57,647 bases of DNA, taken from positions 1 to 57,647 of IMG/VR virus record IMGVR_UViG_3300048111_000040, one strand, 5' to 3'. Positions 23,122 to 30,504 of the stretch are shown here, piece by piece. How positions within the stretch are numbered: position 1 is the first letter of the stretch; every line of letters starts with the position of its first letter. The notes beneath the pieces were generated by a model. It saw only the letters and a program-made list of their open reading frames with translations. It had not been told where the DNA came from and did no database searches. The stretch is from a virus. A program made the position numbers and the translations under genes.

Positions 23122-23502
23122 ATGGCAAAATCTAAAGCAACCAAGGGTGACAGTAAAGGCGAACCAATAGTAACCGAAGAAGATGTTAAACAAAATAAAT
23201 CTTCTGGTTTACATGCTTTTAAAAATCTTGATCCAACTTCTTTTCCAGAAGTTGATGATCAAATTATATATGAAGCTATTTGTTCTGATGTATTGCATGG
23301 ACTCTATGTCAACCACTTGAATTGGTATATGAAAAATAAAGATGTTAAAAGTGCTGATGAACTACTTACTAAAGAACAGTGTGAAACTCATGAGAAACAA
23401 TTAAACATTTTAGAGAGCGCTATTTGTTATGTTGATCAAACTGATGAATGGTTGAATGATCTACATGAAGGTAAGTTTAATGAAAAACCTAAAGATAAAT
23501 AA
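23122..23502 (+). CDS. 126-residue protein of unknown function
   Basis: The gene starts one base after the previous stop. The first 30 residues are Lys/Asp-rich and probably disordered, then follows a helical core with several aromatic residues (Y-E-A-I-C-S-D-V-L-H-G-L-Y-V-N-H-L-N-W-Y-M) and three cysteines. No known domain. AT-richer than surrounding genes. Confidence 0.6.
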   Translation: MAKSKATKGDSKGEPIVTEEDVKQNKSSGLHAFKNLDPTSFPEVDDQIIYEAICSDVLHGLYVNHLNWYMKNKDVKSADELLTKEQCETHEKQLNILESAICYVDQTDEWLNDLHEGKFNEKPKDK

Positions 23503-23516
23503 ACTGGAGATATATA

Positions 23517-23789
23517 ATGGTAGTAGAATATAGTAAAGATGAAGTGGTCGAAATGCTTCAAGATGGTATGGTTGATCTATCGTTCACCAAAGTAAAAGAT
23601 GGTGGTGTACGTGAGATGAAAGCAACTCTTGATTTCGATTTAATTCCCGAAGAGAACGTTCCTAAGAGCGGTAAGAGTGTTGATCAGTCTGTAGGTGGTA
23701 ATGAGACTGTTCGAGTATTCGACTTAGTGATCAAAGAATGGCGATCATTCCGTATGGACTCTCTTTTAACTTTTATGCCAATCGAGTAA
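23517..23789 (+). CDS. SH3-like fold protein (DUF2693-type)
   Basis: The 90-residue protein has D-L-S-F-T-K-V-K-D-G-G-V-R-E-M-K-A-T-L and closes with V-F-D-L-V-I-K-E-W-R-S-F-R-M-D-S-L. This 'F-T-K-x-x-G-x-x-R-x-M-x-x-T-L ... V-F-D-x-x-x-x-x-W-R-x-F-R' pattern recalls small DUF2693/SH3-barrel proteins common in T4-like phages. Their function is not established. A GGAG ribosome site precedes the ATG. Confidence 0.55.
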   Translation: MVVEYSKDEVVEMLQDGMVDLSFTKVKDGGVREMKATLDFDLIPEENVPKSGKSVDQSVGGNETVRVFDLVIKEWRSFRMDSLLTFMPIE

Positions 23790-23793
23790 AGAT

Positions 23794-24360
23794 ATGAAAA
23801 AGAAACGCAAACCAATGACCGAAGAACAGCGACTTGCAGCTGCGGAGCGTTTGCGAATCGCTCGTGAAAAAAGAGGACACGATGGATCTGCATCTGTTCA
23901 TCCAGATTTGTTGGAGATGGACGAAGACAGTCCTATCCATTGGAAGAAGGTTCGGGGGTGGGTAAAAGAACTTACCTCCGAAGTTAGTTCCAAGAAACGA
24001 AATCGTTTATCGAAAGATAAGGACGAACGTCATGAATATCAGATCCTTGATGTCTATTTGAAAAACTTGAAGTCATACCTGTCTAGTGGGATATATCAAG
24101 ACAGTCGTTATGGACGTAATCGTGAGGGTACAATGAAAACTATTTGTTTAACTATGGCATACTATCCAGACGGCACACCAAAACGATCTATCGGTACGTA
24201 CTACCCAGATATAGCACAGGTGTGGACTCAAGAACTGAGGAATGAATGGTATGGTAACAACGAACCAAGAAGAACCTACAAAAGAGAACTTCCTGAACAA
24301 GAAGAAGTTTTCGAAGATGGTGGAGACGGCAGTACGGATGAATGGAATGTCCTACCTTGA
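23794..24360 (+). CDS. 188-residue basic protein upstream of gp33
   Basis: The product begins with a basic helix (K-K-K-R-K-P-M-T-E-E-Q-R-L-A-A-A-E-R-L-R-I-A-R-E-K-R), continues with a mixed globular part (T-I-C-L-T-M-A-Y-Y-P-D-G-T-P-K-R-S-I-G-T-Y-Y-P-D) and ends acidic. This suggests a nucleic-acid-binding protein, but I do not recognise the family. Its last 119 bases overlap the reading frame of the gp33-like gene, though the true overlap depends on that gene's start. Confidence 0.65.
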   Translation: MKKKRKPMTEEQRLAAAERLRIAREKRGHDGSASVHPDLLEMDEDSPIHWKKVRGWVKELTSEVSSKKRNRLSKDKDERHEYQILDVYLKNLKSYLSSGIYQDSRYGRNREGTMKTICLTMAYYPDGTPKRSIGTYYPDIAQVWTQELRNEWYGNNEPRRTYKRELPEQEEVFEDGGDGSTDEWNVLP

Positions 24361-24502
24361 TGCAATTGTTTGGTTGTGTGAACAAAACAATATAGAGATC
24401 GAAGATATCAAGAAATATCTCTCGCCTTCTATTACTGAGAATCTTGAGAAGGAAGCGATGGATCTCAACTTTTTGCCTAAGGTAAATACTTTGGATGTAT
24501 AA
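24242..24502 (+). CDS. 33: gp33-like late transcription co-activator
   Basis: The 86-residue product matches the core of T4-type gp33, which links the sliding clamp gp45 to RNA polymerase and allows gp55-dependent late transcription. The match is M-S-Y-L-D-A-I-V-W-L-C-E, an E-D-I-K-K-Y-L segment, then A-M-D-L-N-F-L-P-K near the C terminus. The start is uncertain: ATG 24242 has GAGG almost touching it, ATG 24251 has it at ten bases, and ATG 24317 would remove the overlap. Position shortly before gp32, as in T4, and the late promoters in this window support the call. Confidence 0.65.
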   Translation: MNGMVTTNQEEPTKENFLNKKKFSKMVETAVRMNGMSYLDAIVWLCEQNNIEIEDIKKYLSPSITENLEKEAMDLNFLPKVNTLDV

Positions 24503-25007
24503 AGTAGGTAAGGTTATAGATTCTGATATCTTAGAGGAGATGGCTGAAGAATGTCTTTCTAGAATCTGGGGTTCCAACCAGTCTAAAGTAACTGGTAATA
24601 ACCCATATAGCGATGTTCGTACTAGTAAAACGTTTCAGTCTCATTATAGATTGTATCCAGAATTTTGTGAACAATTAGAAGACTGGGTAGGTATGGGTTG
24701 TAAGGTTAGTCAACTGGACTTATTGTTGTATGAGGAAGGTGATAAATTTAAAATTCATCTCGATGAATCTAGCGATGATAGCTTTCGCAGGTATTGGTCT
24801 ACTACTACGGTTCTTAGATTATCTGATGATTTTGTTGGCGAAGGTTTAAGGATATATGGGGATGACCCAAAAAACAAATATAGTATTCCCAGACAGGAAG
24901 TCGGCGATACCGTAATATTTAGATCTAATCTTTGGCATGAAGCTTCACCTGTAGAAAAGGGAACTCGCATTGTTGCGGTTGCGTGGTTAGATTACCCAAA
25001 ATTATAA
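24495..25007 (+). CDS. 2-oxoglutarate/Fe(II) oxygenase (prolyl-hydroxylase type)
   Basis: The 170-residue protein has the double-stranded beta-helix oxygenase residues: iron ligands H88-x-D90 in F-K-I-H-L-D and H148 in L-W-H-E-A, with R158 (G-T-R-I-V) placed to bind 2-oxoglutarate. Such enzymes hydroxylate proline, lysine or other residues and are frequent in marine T4-like phages. The target is unknown. The ATG overlaps the gp33 stop by eight bases. The end is overlapped by the late promoter box upstream of gp32. Confidence 0.85.
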   Translation: MYKVGKVIDSDILEEMAEECLSRIWGSNQSKVTGNNPYSDVRTSKTFQSHYRLYPEFCEQLEDWVGMGCKVSQLDLLLYEEGDKFKIHLDESSDDSFRRYWSTTTVLRLSDDFVGEGLRIYGDDPKNKYSIPRQEVGDTVIFRSNLWHEASPVEKGTRIVAVAWLDYPKL

Positions 25008-25010
25008 ATA
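25003..25010 (+). promoter_or_regulatory. T4-type late promoter before gp32
   Basis: Exact TATAAATA. It overlaps the oxygenase stop codon and lies four bases before the -35 box of a sigma-70 promoter, so gp32 can be transcribed early and late. Confidence 0.65.
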
Positions 25011-25014
25011 ATGC

Positions 25015-25044
25015 TTGACACATGAATACTATATGTGTTATAAT
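25015..25044 (+). promoter_or_regulatory. sigma-70 promoter of gp32
   Basis: TTGACA (25015-25020), 18 bases, TATAAT (25039-25044). Start near 25051, leaving a leader of about 60 bases before the ATG at 25112. Confidence 0.85.
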
Positions 25045-25077
25045 ACTGTCTTACATTATGAGCAACATTTGGATAAA

Positions 25078-25104
25078 CTGTAAATACTCTGTAAATATAA
25101 AGGA
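25078..25104 (+). promoter_or_regulatory. possible gp32 translational operator
   Basis: The nine-base unit CTGTAAATA occurs at 25078-25086 and again at 25089-25097, directly before the AAAGGA ribosome site (25099-25104). T4 gp32 represses its own translation by binding an A/U-rich unstructured leader. This AT-rich repeat sits where such an operator would be. Confidence 0.35.
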
Positions 25105-25111
25105 AAACAAT

Positions 25112-26038
25112 ATGTCTTTTTCAAATCTAAAGTCGGGTAGAACCGATATCTCTAAACTGGTTTCAGCTGCACAAGAAGTATCTGGTGGCCAGAAAACCAA
25201 AAACAAATACGATGACGAACGCAAATGGAAACCAACTGTCGATGACGCTGGTAACGGTTATGCTGTCATTCGTTTTCTTCCAGCAATGGAAGGACAGGAA
25301 CTACCTTGGGAACGTTACTGGGATCATGGGTTTAAAGGCCCAACTGGTCAATGGTACATCGAAAAGTCTTTGACATCAATCGGACAGAAAGATCCAGTCG
25401 GTGAGTTGAACTCACGTCTGTGGAACTCTGGTAACGAGGATGATAAAGAAACTGCTCGTAAACAAAAGCGTAGACTCCATTACGTATCAAACATTCTTGT
25501 AGTGTCTGATCCTTCTAACCCATCGAACGAGGGTAAAGTATTCTTGTACGAGTATGGTAAGAAGATCTTTGATAAGTTGATGGACGTTATGCAACCACAA
25601 TTCCCTGGCGAAGAACCAGTAAACCCATTCGACTTTTGGACTGGTGCAGATTTCCAGTTGAAGATTCGCAATGTGGCGGGATATCGTAACTATGACAAAT
25701 CTGAGTTTAAATCACAGTCTGCATTGTTTGATGCTGATGAAGTTAAACTAGAGGCGACTTACAATCAACTCCACGACCTTGCGGAGTTTGTTGATCCGAA
25801 ACAATACAAGTCATATGACGAACTGAATTCACGTCTACAACTTGTGTTGGGTCATTCGGTAGGTGAAGGTGCTACTATGAAGAATGAGGCGTTATCGCAA
25901 TCTGCGGAAGCGGCTCCTGCTACTAGTGCATCGGAACCAGAAATCGTATCGGCTCCAGAGCCTGCGATTGAGTCTGCATCATCTGATGATGAGGACGACA
26001 CACTATCTTACTTTGCCAAAATGGCACAAGCAGACTAG
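25112..26038 (+). CDS. 32: single-stranded DNA-binding protein gp32
   Basis: I start at ATG 25112 (308 residues, AAAGGA upstream); an ATG at 25022 falls inside the promoter. The N terminus has the basic/polar LAST-like region for cooperativity. The core shows G-Y-A-V-I-R-F-L-P, W-D-H-G-F-K-G and H-Y-V-S-N-I-L-V-V-S-D-P ... G-K-V-F-L-Y-E-Y-G-K-K-I-F-D-K, all recognisable in T4 gp32. The C terminus is acidic (D-D-E-D-D-T) for partner contacts. The cysteines that bind zinc in T4 gp32 are absent: the corresponding stretch reads S-L-T-S-I-G-Q-K-D-P-V-G-E-L. It coats single strands in replication, recombination and repair. Confidence 0.95.
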   Translation: MSFSNLKSGRTDISKLVSAAQEVSGGQKTKNKYDDERKWKPTVDDAGNGYAVIRFLPAMEGQELPWERYWDHGFKGPTGQWYIEKSLTSIGQKDPVGELNSRLWNSGNEDDKETARKQKRRLHYVSNILVVSDPSNPSNEGKVFLYEYGKKIFDKLMDVMQPQFPGEEPVNPFDFWTGADFQLKIRNVAGYRNYDKSEFKSQSALFDADEVKLEATYNQLHDLAEFVDPKQYKSYDELNSRLQLVLGHSVGEGATMKNEALSQSAEAAPATSASEPEIVSAPEPAIESASSDDEDDTLSYFAKMAQAD

Positions 26039-26060
26039 TGTTTAATTAAAAGAGGTGGTA

Positions 26061-26089
26061 AAGGGGGAACTTCGGTTCCCCTTTTTTTT
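26061..26089 (+). terminator. rho-independent terminator after gp32
   Basis: GGGGAAC (26064-26070) pairs with GTTCCCC (26075-26081) across a TTCG tetraloop, followed by eight T. This is a textbook strong terminator. Its T run overlaps the stop codon of the convergent gene (26088-26090). Read on the other strand it has only three T after the stem, so it should work mainly for gp32. Confidence 0.95.
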
Positions 26090-28229
26090 ATCCGACTCCG
26101 TAGGATTGATCTAGGGGATCTACTGCCGGCATGTTTTGACTCATAACAATCCCTGAAGAAGAGTTGTTGTTGACTACTTGTGTAGATGGTGCGACAATCA
26201 TTGCTTGTTGTCTTCTCTCTTCTGCAGCTAATGCTCTTTCTGCATTTTCTTTGTTTGCGAGATCTACCTCTTCACCTCTACTGTGTCTCATCATCAAATC
26301 TCTAGATCTTGTTAACAATTTCTCACGTCTAGCTTCGTCCATCTTCGCTAGTTTAGCGGTATCGAGATCTCCGTATTTTTCAACGTCCGCTTTCTCTTGC
26401 GCTTGTTTTTCTTTAAATTCCGCAAGTTGCATTTCTCTTATACGGAGAGATTCTCGCATCTCTTCCATTTGGTCTTCCTGACCTTCTTCTGTATTATCAT
26501 ATTCCATCCACGCTGCTGCTGATTCACGACCCTCAGCTCGAGCCTTTTCAATATCCGCATCAGTCCATGTAAAGGTAGTATCTCCTGATTCAAGTCTCGC
26601 TTTGAGTTGATCAATTTCTGCCTTTAGTTTCTCTTCCCCAGACATACGTTGTTCTTCTTTCTTCTTCTCTAACTCAGTTGTGTCGCCTGTCTTAATTGCG
26701 TTCATCTGCGCCTTTTTAAGTTCTGGTGTACTTTCTAGTTGTTGTGGTTCTTCGGTCGGTAGTTCTGAACCCTCTGGTTCGGATACTGCTGGTTGACCCG
26801 CCCATTCATAAACAGAATCGGGTACAAACTTAGACATGAACGAACCTTGTTTTGGTAACAACCCAATGAAAAAGTCTTTGATACTTTGTTTGATATTCGC
26901 AATACCTTCGCCAAGTGCAGCGAACATATCGTCCCCACCCTCAAACATTCCGAATACTTTCTCAATCAAACCGAGGAACACATTCTTAATACTTGTTGCG
27001 ATAGAACCAAAGAAACCAGAGATTGCGCCAAATATACCGCCATCTTTAAATCCTTCTATTGCCCCTTTGAACGCATCCTTGTAGATCTGGACTAAACCCC
27101 CGAAAAATCCGAAGACTCCATTGGCAATTCCGTCTACCAATCCACTGAACAGTCCTGAGAAACTGAATCCAGCCAATAGGTTCTCAAAGTTCTTGAATCC
27201 TAGTTTACCAGCAATCCAACCAATACCACTCTTCAATAGATCTAAAGGCATCATGATGATACCGTTGACCGCACCCTTAATAAATCCAAAGAAACCTTTA
27301 GTGACACTCTTGAGTAGACCATCACCTTCTTCTCTGGACTTGGTGAAGTCTGCGAACATACCTTTGATACCACCGATAAGACCAGTGATTATTGTGATAG
27401 GAAGTGCAATTACACGACCAACTACTGCGAATGCTCTGAATACAACATTAAATGTTCTGGCAAACCCACTAAAGAGTCTACCGACCGTTCTAAATCCGTC
27501 ACCTATTCTACTAAAGAATTGACCTATCCTACCAGTTTGGGCAGCTGCACCATTCATTACTCTACCGATAGAACCTATTGCTCTTCGGATTCTATTGAAT
27601 GGTCTAAGGATGAACCTATTCGTCATTCTACCTATGCTAGCAAAGAAACCAGTTATTCCTCTTTGAAGACTAACGAATCTTCCCATCGCACCACGGACTG
27701 CTCTGGTTTCACCTCTTAGTCCTGCCTTAAATGCTTTACTAATATTAGTAAAGAAGTTCGTTACAGGTTTAAAGAAATCCTTTATCGTAGTAATCATACT
27801 AACGAATTTCCCTTGTACAAACTGAACTAACCTAGTGTTCTTAAAGAAATCCTTTGTACTCTTAGCTAATAGAGTGAATGGACGAGTAATAGTTTTAACA
27901 ATACCAGCGACAAGACCAAGAACCGCACCAGTCAAACCAGCAACGATTCCACCGAGTACCCCGATGAATCCAAAACTACCGTTATCTTGAGGGGCAGGAG
28001 GGGGAGTGCCTCCACCGCCAGATGGGCCACCACGGTCGTCGCCCTCTTGGTCATCTTGAGATCTTTGACGATCAAGCGCCATCCCATCCAACATGTCCCC
28101 AATAAGATTCTTAGTGGTTCGTGTGTTGAATGCAATTTCACCCGAACGATCATTGATTTCCCCAAGAGTCTTCTCATTAGAAAGCCTTAGTTTGTCGATC
28201 GCACCTTGAATGTTCGCCTGTCTTGCCAT
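26088..28229 (-). CDS. 29: gp29-like tail tape-measure/hub protein
   Basis: The 713-residue protein has the build of a tape-measure protein. A helical N terminus (to about 60) and a Gly/Pro-rich linker (65-85) come first. A long middle follows with repeated hydrophobic Gly-rich segments (G-F-I-G-V-L-G-G-I-V-A-G-L-T-G), alternating with Phe/Lys repeats such as K-D-F-F-K. The C terminus is highly charged and coiled. In T4, gp29 (590 residues) sets tail length within the tube. It lies directly after the gp26 frame and its -1 extension, the classical place for a tape measure behind its chaperones. The assignment rests on position and composition rather than on a specific motif. Confidence 0.6.
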   Translation of the reverse strand: MARQANIQGAIDKLRLSNEKTLGEINDRSGEIAFNTRTTKNLIGDMLDGMALDRQRSQDDQEGDDRGGPSGGGGTPPPAPQDNGSFGFIGVLGGIVAGLTGAVLGLVAGIVKTITRPFTLLAKSTKDFFKNTRLVQFVQGKFVSMITTIKDFFKPVTNFFTNISKAFKAGLRGETRAVRGAMGRFVSLQRGITGFFASIGRMTNRFILRPFNRIRRAIGSIGRVMNGAAAQTGRIGQFFSRIGDGFRTVGRLFSGFARTFNVVFRAFAVVGRVIALPITIITGLIGGIKGMFADFTKSREEGDGLLKSVTKGFFGFIKGAVNGIIMMPLDLLKSGIGWIAGKLGFKNFENLLAGFSFSGLFSGLVDGIANGVFGFFGGLVQIYKDAFKGAIEGFKDGGIFGAISGFFGSIATSIKNVFLGLIEKVFGMFEGGDDMFAALGEGIANIKQSIKDFFIGLLPKQGSFMSKFVPDSVYEWAGQPAVSEPEGSELPTEEPQQLESTPELKKAQMNAIKTGDTTELEKKKEEQRMSGEEKLKAEIDQLKARLESGDTTFTWTDADIEKARAEGRESAAAWMEYDNTEEGQEDQMEEMRESLRIREMQLAEFKEKQAQEKADVEKYGDLDTAKLAKMDEARREKLLTRSRDLMMRHSRGEEVDLANKENAERALAAEERRQQAMIVAPSTQVVNNNSSSGIVMSQNMPAVDPLDQSYGVG

Positions 28230-28235
28230 TTCTTT

Positions 28236-28430
28236 TTATCCGTTTTGCTGGTTTTGTTTCTCTATTCTTTCATTCTCTTCCTTCACATGTTCTAATAACA
28301 TAGCTACGTATATTTCCCTCTCCCATGGCATCATCATGTCCAGTTCTGTTAAACTATAATGATGATGTTGCATCATTGCAAAATTCGTCTTATAATGATT
28401 TACAAGACTATCATGAGAAAGGTTTAGGAT
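28236..28430 (-). CDS. -1 frame extension of gp26 (G/GT-like tail chaperone extension)
   Basis: Reading continues in the -1 frame from the slippery site at the end of gp26 for 64 residues, ending at TAA 28236-28238, seven bases before the tape-measure ATG. The peptide includes N-L-S-H-D-S-L-V-N-H-Y-K-T-N-F, S-L-T-E-L-D-M-M-M-P-W-E-R-E-I-Y-V and a charged helix. The 'M-P-W-E-R-E-I-Y' pattern is typical of the second half of phage tail-assembly chaperones. The ATGs inside the frame have no Shine-Dalgarno, so a frameshift fusion of 301 residues (237 + 64) is the likelier product. Alternative: separate translation from ATG 28374-28376. Confidence 0.7.
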   Translation of the reverse strand: MLNLSHDSLVNHYKTNFAMMQHHHYSLTELDMMMPWEREIYVAMLLEHVKEENERIEKQNQQNG

Positions 28431-29140
28431 AAAAAATCCGATATCCCTTTAAGTTCAATTTCATTCTCAGTTTCACAATTCAAACATGTAAACTTCGCTT
28501 CATGTTTCATTGATGGAAGGTCACCGATATACTTGGTAACTTTCTCAAACTGATCACTCGTCATCGATTCGATGAACTCGTACAATTCTTTCTTAGACAC
28601 ATCTTTCGCATCTATTCTTTCTTCGTCCAAACCTTGTTTAGTAACAATGGCTGAAACACTGTGAACAACCATCGACATTCCAAGTTCAACTTGGTCGGCA
28701 TTTAGGTTAGAGTCCATCAATGCCTTATAAGGCGGATACTTCATCTCTACTGACACTTCATCTGTCAAATCAACAGTTGGATTCCTTTCCCCGATCTCAA
28801 CTCTGATACTAGCTAGATCGACAGAGTATTCGTGTTGCGTACCACATTCCTTACACTTCAACAATACTGTAGACTTCTCACCAGCAGACTTAGAACGAAT
28901 TTGAGTAAACATATACTCAACATCAAATGTCGCTAAATCATGTACGTTAATGTTTTCTTGAACACACGCTTCAATGGTAGAGACGATTGCTTTCAACGCT
29001 TGTTTCTGATCACCAGATTCAAACGCCATCATCAACACCTTTTCCTCCTTAACAAGATATGGTCTAAATGTGACCTTCTCTCCTGTTGACGGAACCGATA
29101 ATTCATATATCGGTGCAGTGTTTAACTTTGGTAATGCCAT
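28424..29140 (-). CDS. 26: gp26-like baseplate hub/tail-assembly protein
   Basis: The 238-residue product resembles the T4 gp26 baseplate family (PF12322-type): L-P-S-V-x-type N-terminal strand with V-T-F-R-P-Y-L-V-K-E-E-K-V-L, a helical middle with M-F-T-Q-I-R-S-K-S-A-G-E, and a pair of C-x-x-C knuckles at C96/C99 and C219/C222 that could bind one zinc together. An AGGAGAAATG site supports the start. An ACTAAATA box lies 43 bases upstream. The last codons contain the slippery heptamer, so this is the 0-frame (G-like) product of a probable frameshifting gene preceding the tape measure. Confidence 0.75.
   Translation of the reverse strand: MALPKLNTAPIYELSVPSTGEKVTFRPYLVKEEKVLMMAFESGDQKQALKAIVSTIEACVQENINVHDLATFDVEYMFTQIRSKSAGEKSTVLLKCKECGTQHEYSVDLASIRVEIGERNPTVDLTDEVSVEMKYPPYKALMDSNLNADQVELGMSMVVHSVSAIVTKQGLDEERIDAKDVSKKELYEFIESMTSDQFEKVTKYIGDLPSMKHEAKFTCLNCETENEIELKGISDFLS
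28430..28436 (-). other. -1 slippery heptamer T TTT TTA
   Basis: On the minus strand the gp26 codons read GAT TTT TTA TCC TAA, so the heptamer T TTT TTA is correctly phased for tandem slippage one base back, two codons before the stop. It is the same heptamer and phase as the HIV-1 gag-pol site. No obvious downstream pseudoknot was seen by eye. Confidence 0.75.
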
Positions 29141-29182
29141 TTCATTTCTCCTAATAATTTAGAAATAGTTTAAATCAAAATA

Positions 29183-29190
29183 TATTTAGT
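29183..29190 (-). promoter_or_regulatory. possible variant late promoter, ACTAAATA
   Basis: ACTAAATA on the minus strand 42 bases before the gp26 ATG. The same octamer occurs at similar distances before gp4 and before the last fibre gene. Confidence 0.45.
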
Positions 29191-29196
29191 GTGCGA

Positions 29197-29901
29197 TTAA
29201 AAGAAACTCAGTCCGCCACTAATTATCTTATCGAATATACTCTTCGCATCTGCGGACTCTGCCTCCCAATCCTTGAACTTGAACGATACTGTAAGTTCCA
29301 TGATTGCGTTCTCTTGATCATTTCCTAACTGAGTGTCACTCATTGTAGTGGGAATCGCATCGATTAATCTACAACTGTAGGACATCTCGTCCTTAGTACC
29401 CAAATCCAAATCGATCTCACCTTGCGACAATTTAAACGGCCCAATGTCTGGTAGTCGATTACGAATAAGTGGGTCTACTTTCTTCAAGAAAGGAATTTGT
29501 TTGTTAAAGACTGGAATAGTCGCAGCCTTAGACATTGTCTCGATCTTTATATCACGAGCATATTCTTTATAGTAACCGACTTCACCTTTGTTGAATGCCA
29601 CTTTTTGCCATTCATTGAAATAGTTTTTTACAGTATGATTAGTGGGAACATGAAATGTCATGGTCACTTCGGACACACTCATTTGGTTCACAATATCATA
29701 CTTGTACATACCAACTTGTTTTTCAAGTGTACCTAACTGACGGCCAGGCATCAACACTGCCTTACACAAAAGGTTTAGATCTTTGGTATTGTACCCTTTT
29801 ATCGGAGGTAAAATTACACGAAAAAGATTTGGTCTTTGAATGTTACCACTCTTACCAAGTAAACCTTTTAGTTCTTCTATGTCGCCTAGTCTGCTACCCA
29901 T
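29197..29901 (-). CDS. 54: gp54-like baseplate tail-tube initiator
   Basis: The 234-residue protein belongs to the T4 tail-tube (gp19/gp54) fold group: L-L-C-K-A-V-L-M-P-G-R-Q-L-G-T resembles the 'x-x-x-V-x-L-P-G-R-x-x-x' entry, and V-T-M-T-F-H-V-P-T-N-H-T-V-K-N-Y-F-N-E-W-Q the 'M-T-F-x-V-x-x-x-x-x-x-x-x-F-x-x-W' region. The C-terminal half includes S-Y-S-C-R-L-I-D-A-I-P and T-V-S-F-K-F-K-D-W. In T4, gp54 caps the baseplate and starts tube polymerisation with gp48, whose homologue is encoded at 31058. It overlaps the preceding minus-strand gene by eight bases. Confidence 0.65.
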   Translation of the reverse strand: MGSRLGDIEELKGLLGKSGNIQRPNLFRVILPPIKGYNTKDLNLLCKAVLMPGRQLGTLEKQVGMYKYDIVNQMSVSEVTMTFHVPTNHTVKNYFNEWQKVAFNKGEVGYYKEYARDIKIETMSKAATIPVFNKQIPFLKKVDPLIRNRLPDIGPFKLSQGEIDLDLGTKDEMSYSCRLIDAIPTTMSDTQLGNDQENAIMELTVSFKFKDWEAESADAKSIFDKIISGGLSFF

Positions 29902-30499
29902 CTATCATTTGCCTTGAATCGTAGAATACTTTCTGAGAGTTTGCCTTTCTGAACTGTGCAGTTGGTAAGAAAGTCGCAATCTCCCACTCTGGTGTTTGTA
30001 CTTCTGCGAACCGACTTTTTACATGTGCGGTCAGGTAGTGTTTCAAACACGGTTTATAGTACCGCATCTTTGCGGTTTTCTTTAATATGCGATAGGTCAA
30101 CTGCATCCTTGCAGTCTTTGTCATCTTCGCACCGAGTACATCCATCAATGCATCCAGAAACTTCGCACGAAGAATCGGAGGCAAGTAATGTAAGTTTAGA
30201 CCGTAGAATCCACCTTCTGCTGGGCCTATAATGATTACTAACGGAAACGCATCGTAGTATGGTAGAGTCTTCTTATGTTTTGGATCATAGAAGAACATCT
30301 GCATAGAACCAATCAACTCCCTATTATCCGCCTTTGATGCATCACGTCTTTTCAACGGATCTTCTTTCATCAATGCTTCACGGTTGATCGAACGTAGATT
30401 CGATGCTTTCTGTCTAAACCAGTCACGACTTTCTTTGGTACGAGGTGTTACGCCCGCACGGAATGCCTGTAGTTCCAGTCTATTGAATAAATTACTCAT
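29894..30499 (-). CDS. conserved late protein of unknown role
   Basis: I do not assign this 201-residue basic protein. It starts M-S-N-L-F-N-R-L-E-L-Q-A-F-R-A-G-V-T-P-R-T, has M-F-F-Y-D-P-K-H-K-K-T-L-P-Y-Y-D and P-L-V-I-I-I-G-P-A-E-G-G-F-Y-G-L-N-L-H-Y-L-P-P segments, and a Lys/Arg-rich helical C-terminal half. It lies between gp4 and gp54, so a virion-assembly role is likely. A late box ends five bases before its ATG, predicting a leaderless mRNA; no Shine-Dalgarno fits between them. Confidence 0.7.
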   Translation of the reverse strand: MSNLFNRLELQAFRAGVTPRTKESRDWFRQKASNLRSINREALMKEDPLKRRDASKADNRELIGSMQMFFYDPKHKKTLPYYDAFPLVIIIGPAEGGFYGLNLHYLPPILRAKFLDALMDVLGAKMTKTARMQLTYRILKKTAKMRYYKPCLKHYLTAHVKSRFAEVQTPEWEIATFLPTAQFRKANSQKVFYDSRQMIDG

Positions 30500-30504
30500 A
30501 CGTC

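Noticed and set aside
25022-25111. Upstream start for gp32
   Set aside because: ATG 25022 is inside the promoter spacer; ATG 25112 has AAAGGA and matches the gp32 N terminus.
26164-27522. Open + strand frames (for example 105 and 133 residues) opposite the tape-measure gene
   Set aside because: They are antisense shadows of a gene with regular codon use; no ribosome sites, and the proteins look like low-complexity mirror images.
28239-28376. Stand-alone small gene starting at the internal ATG after gp26
   Set aside because: No Shine-Dalgarno before the ATGs, and the frame is open back to a correctly phased slippery site, so I prefer a frameshift extension.
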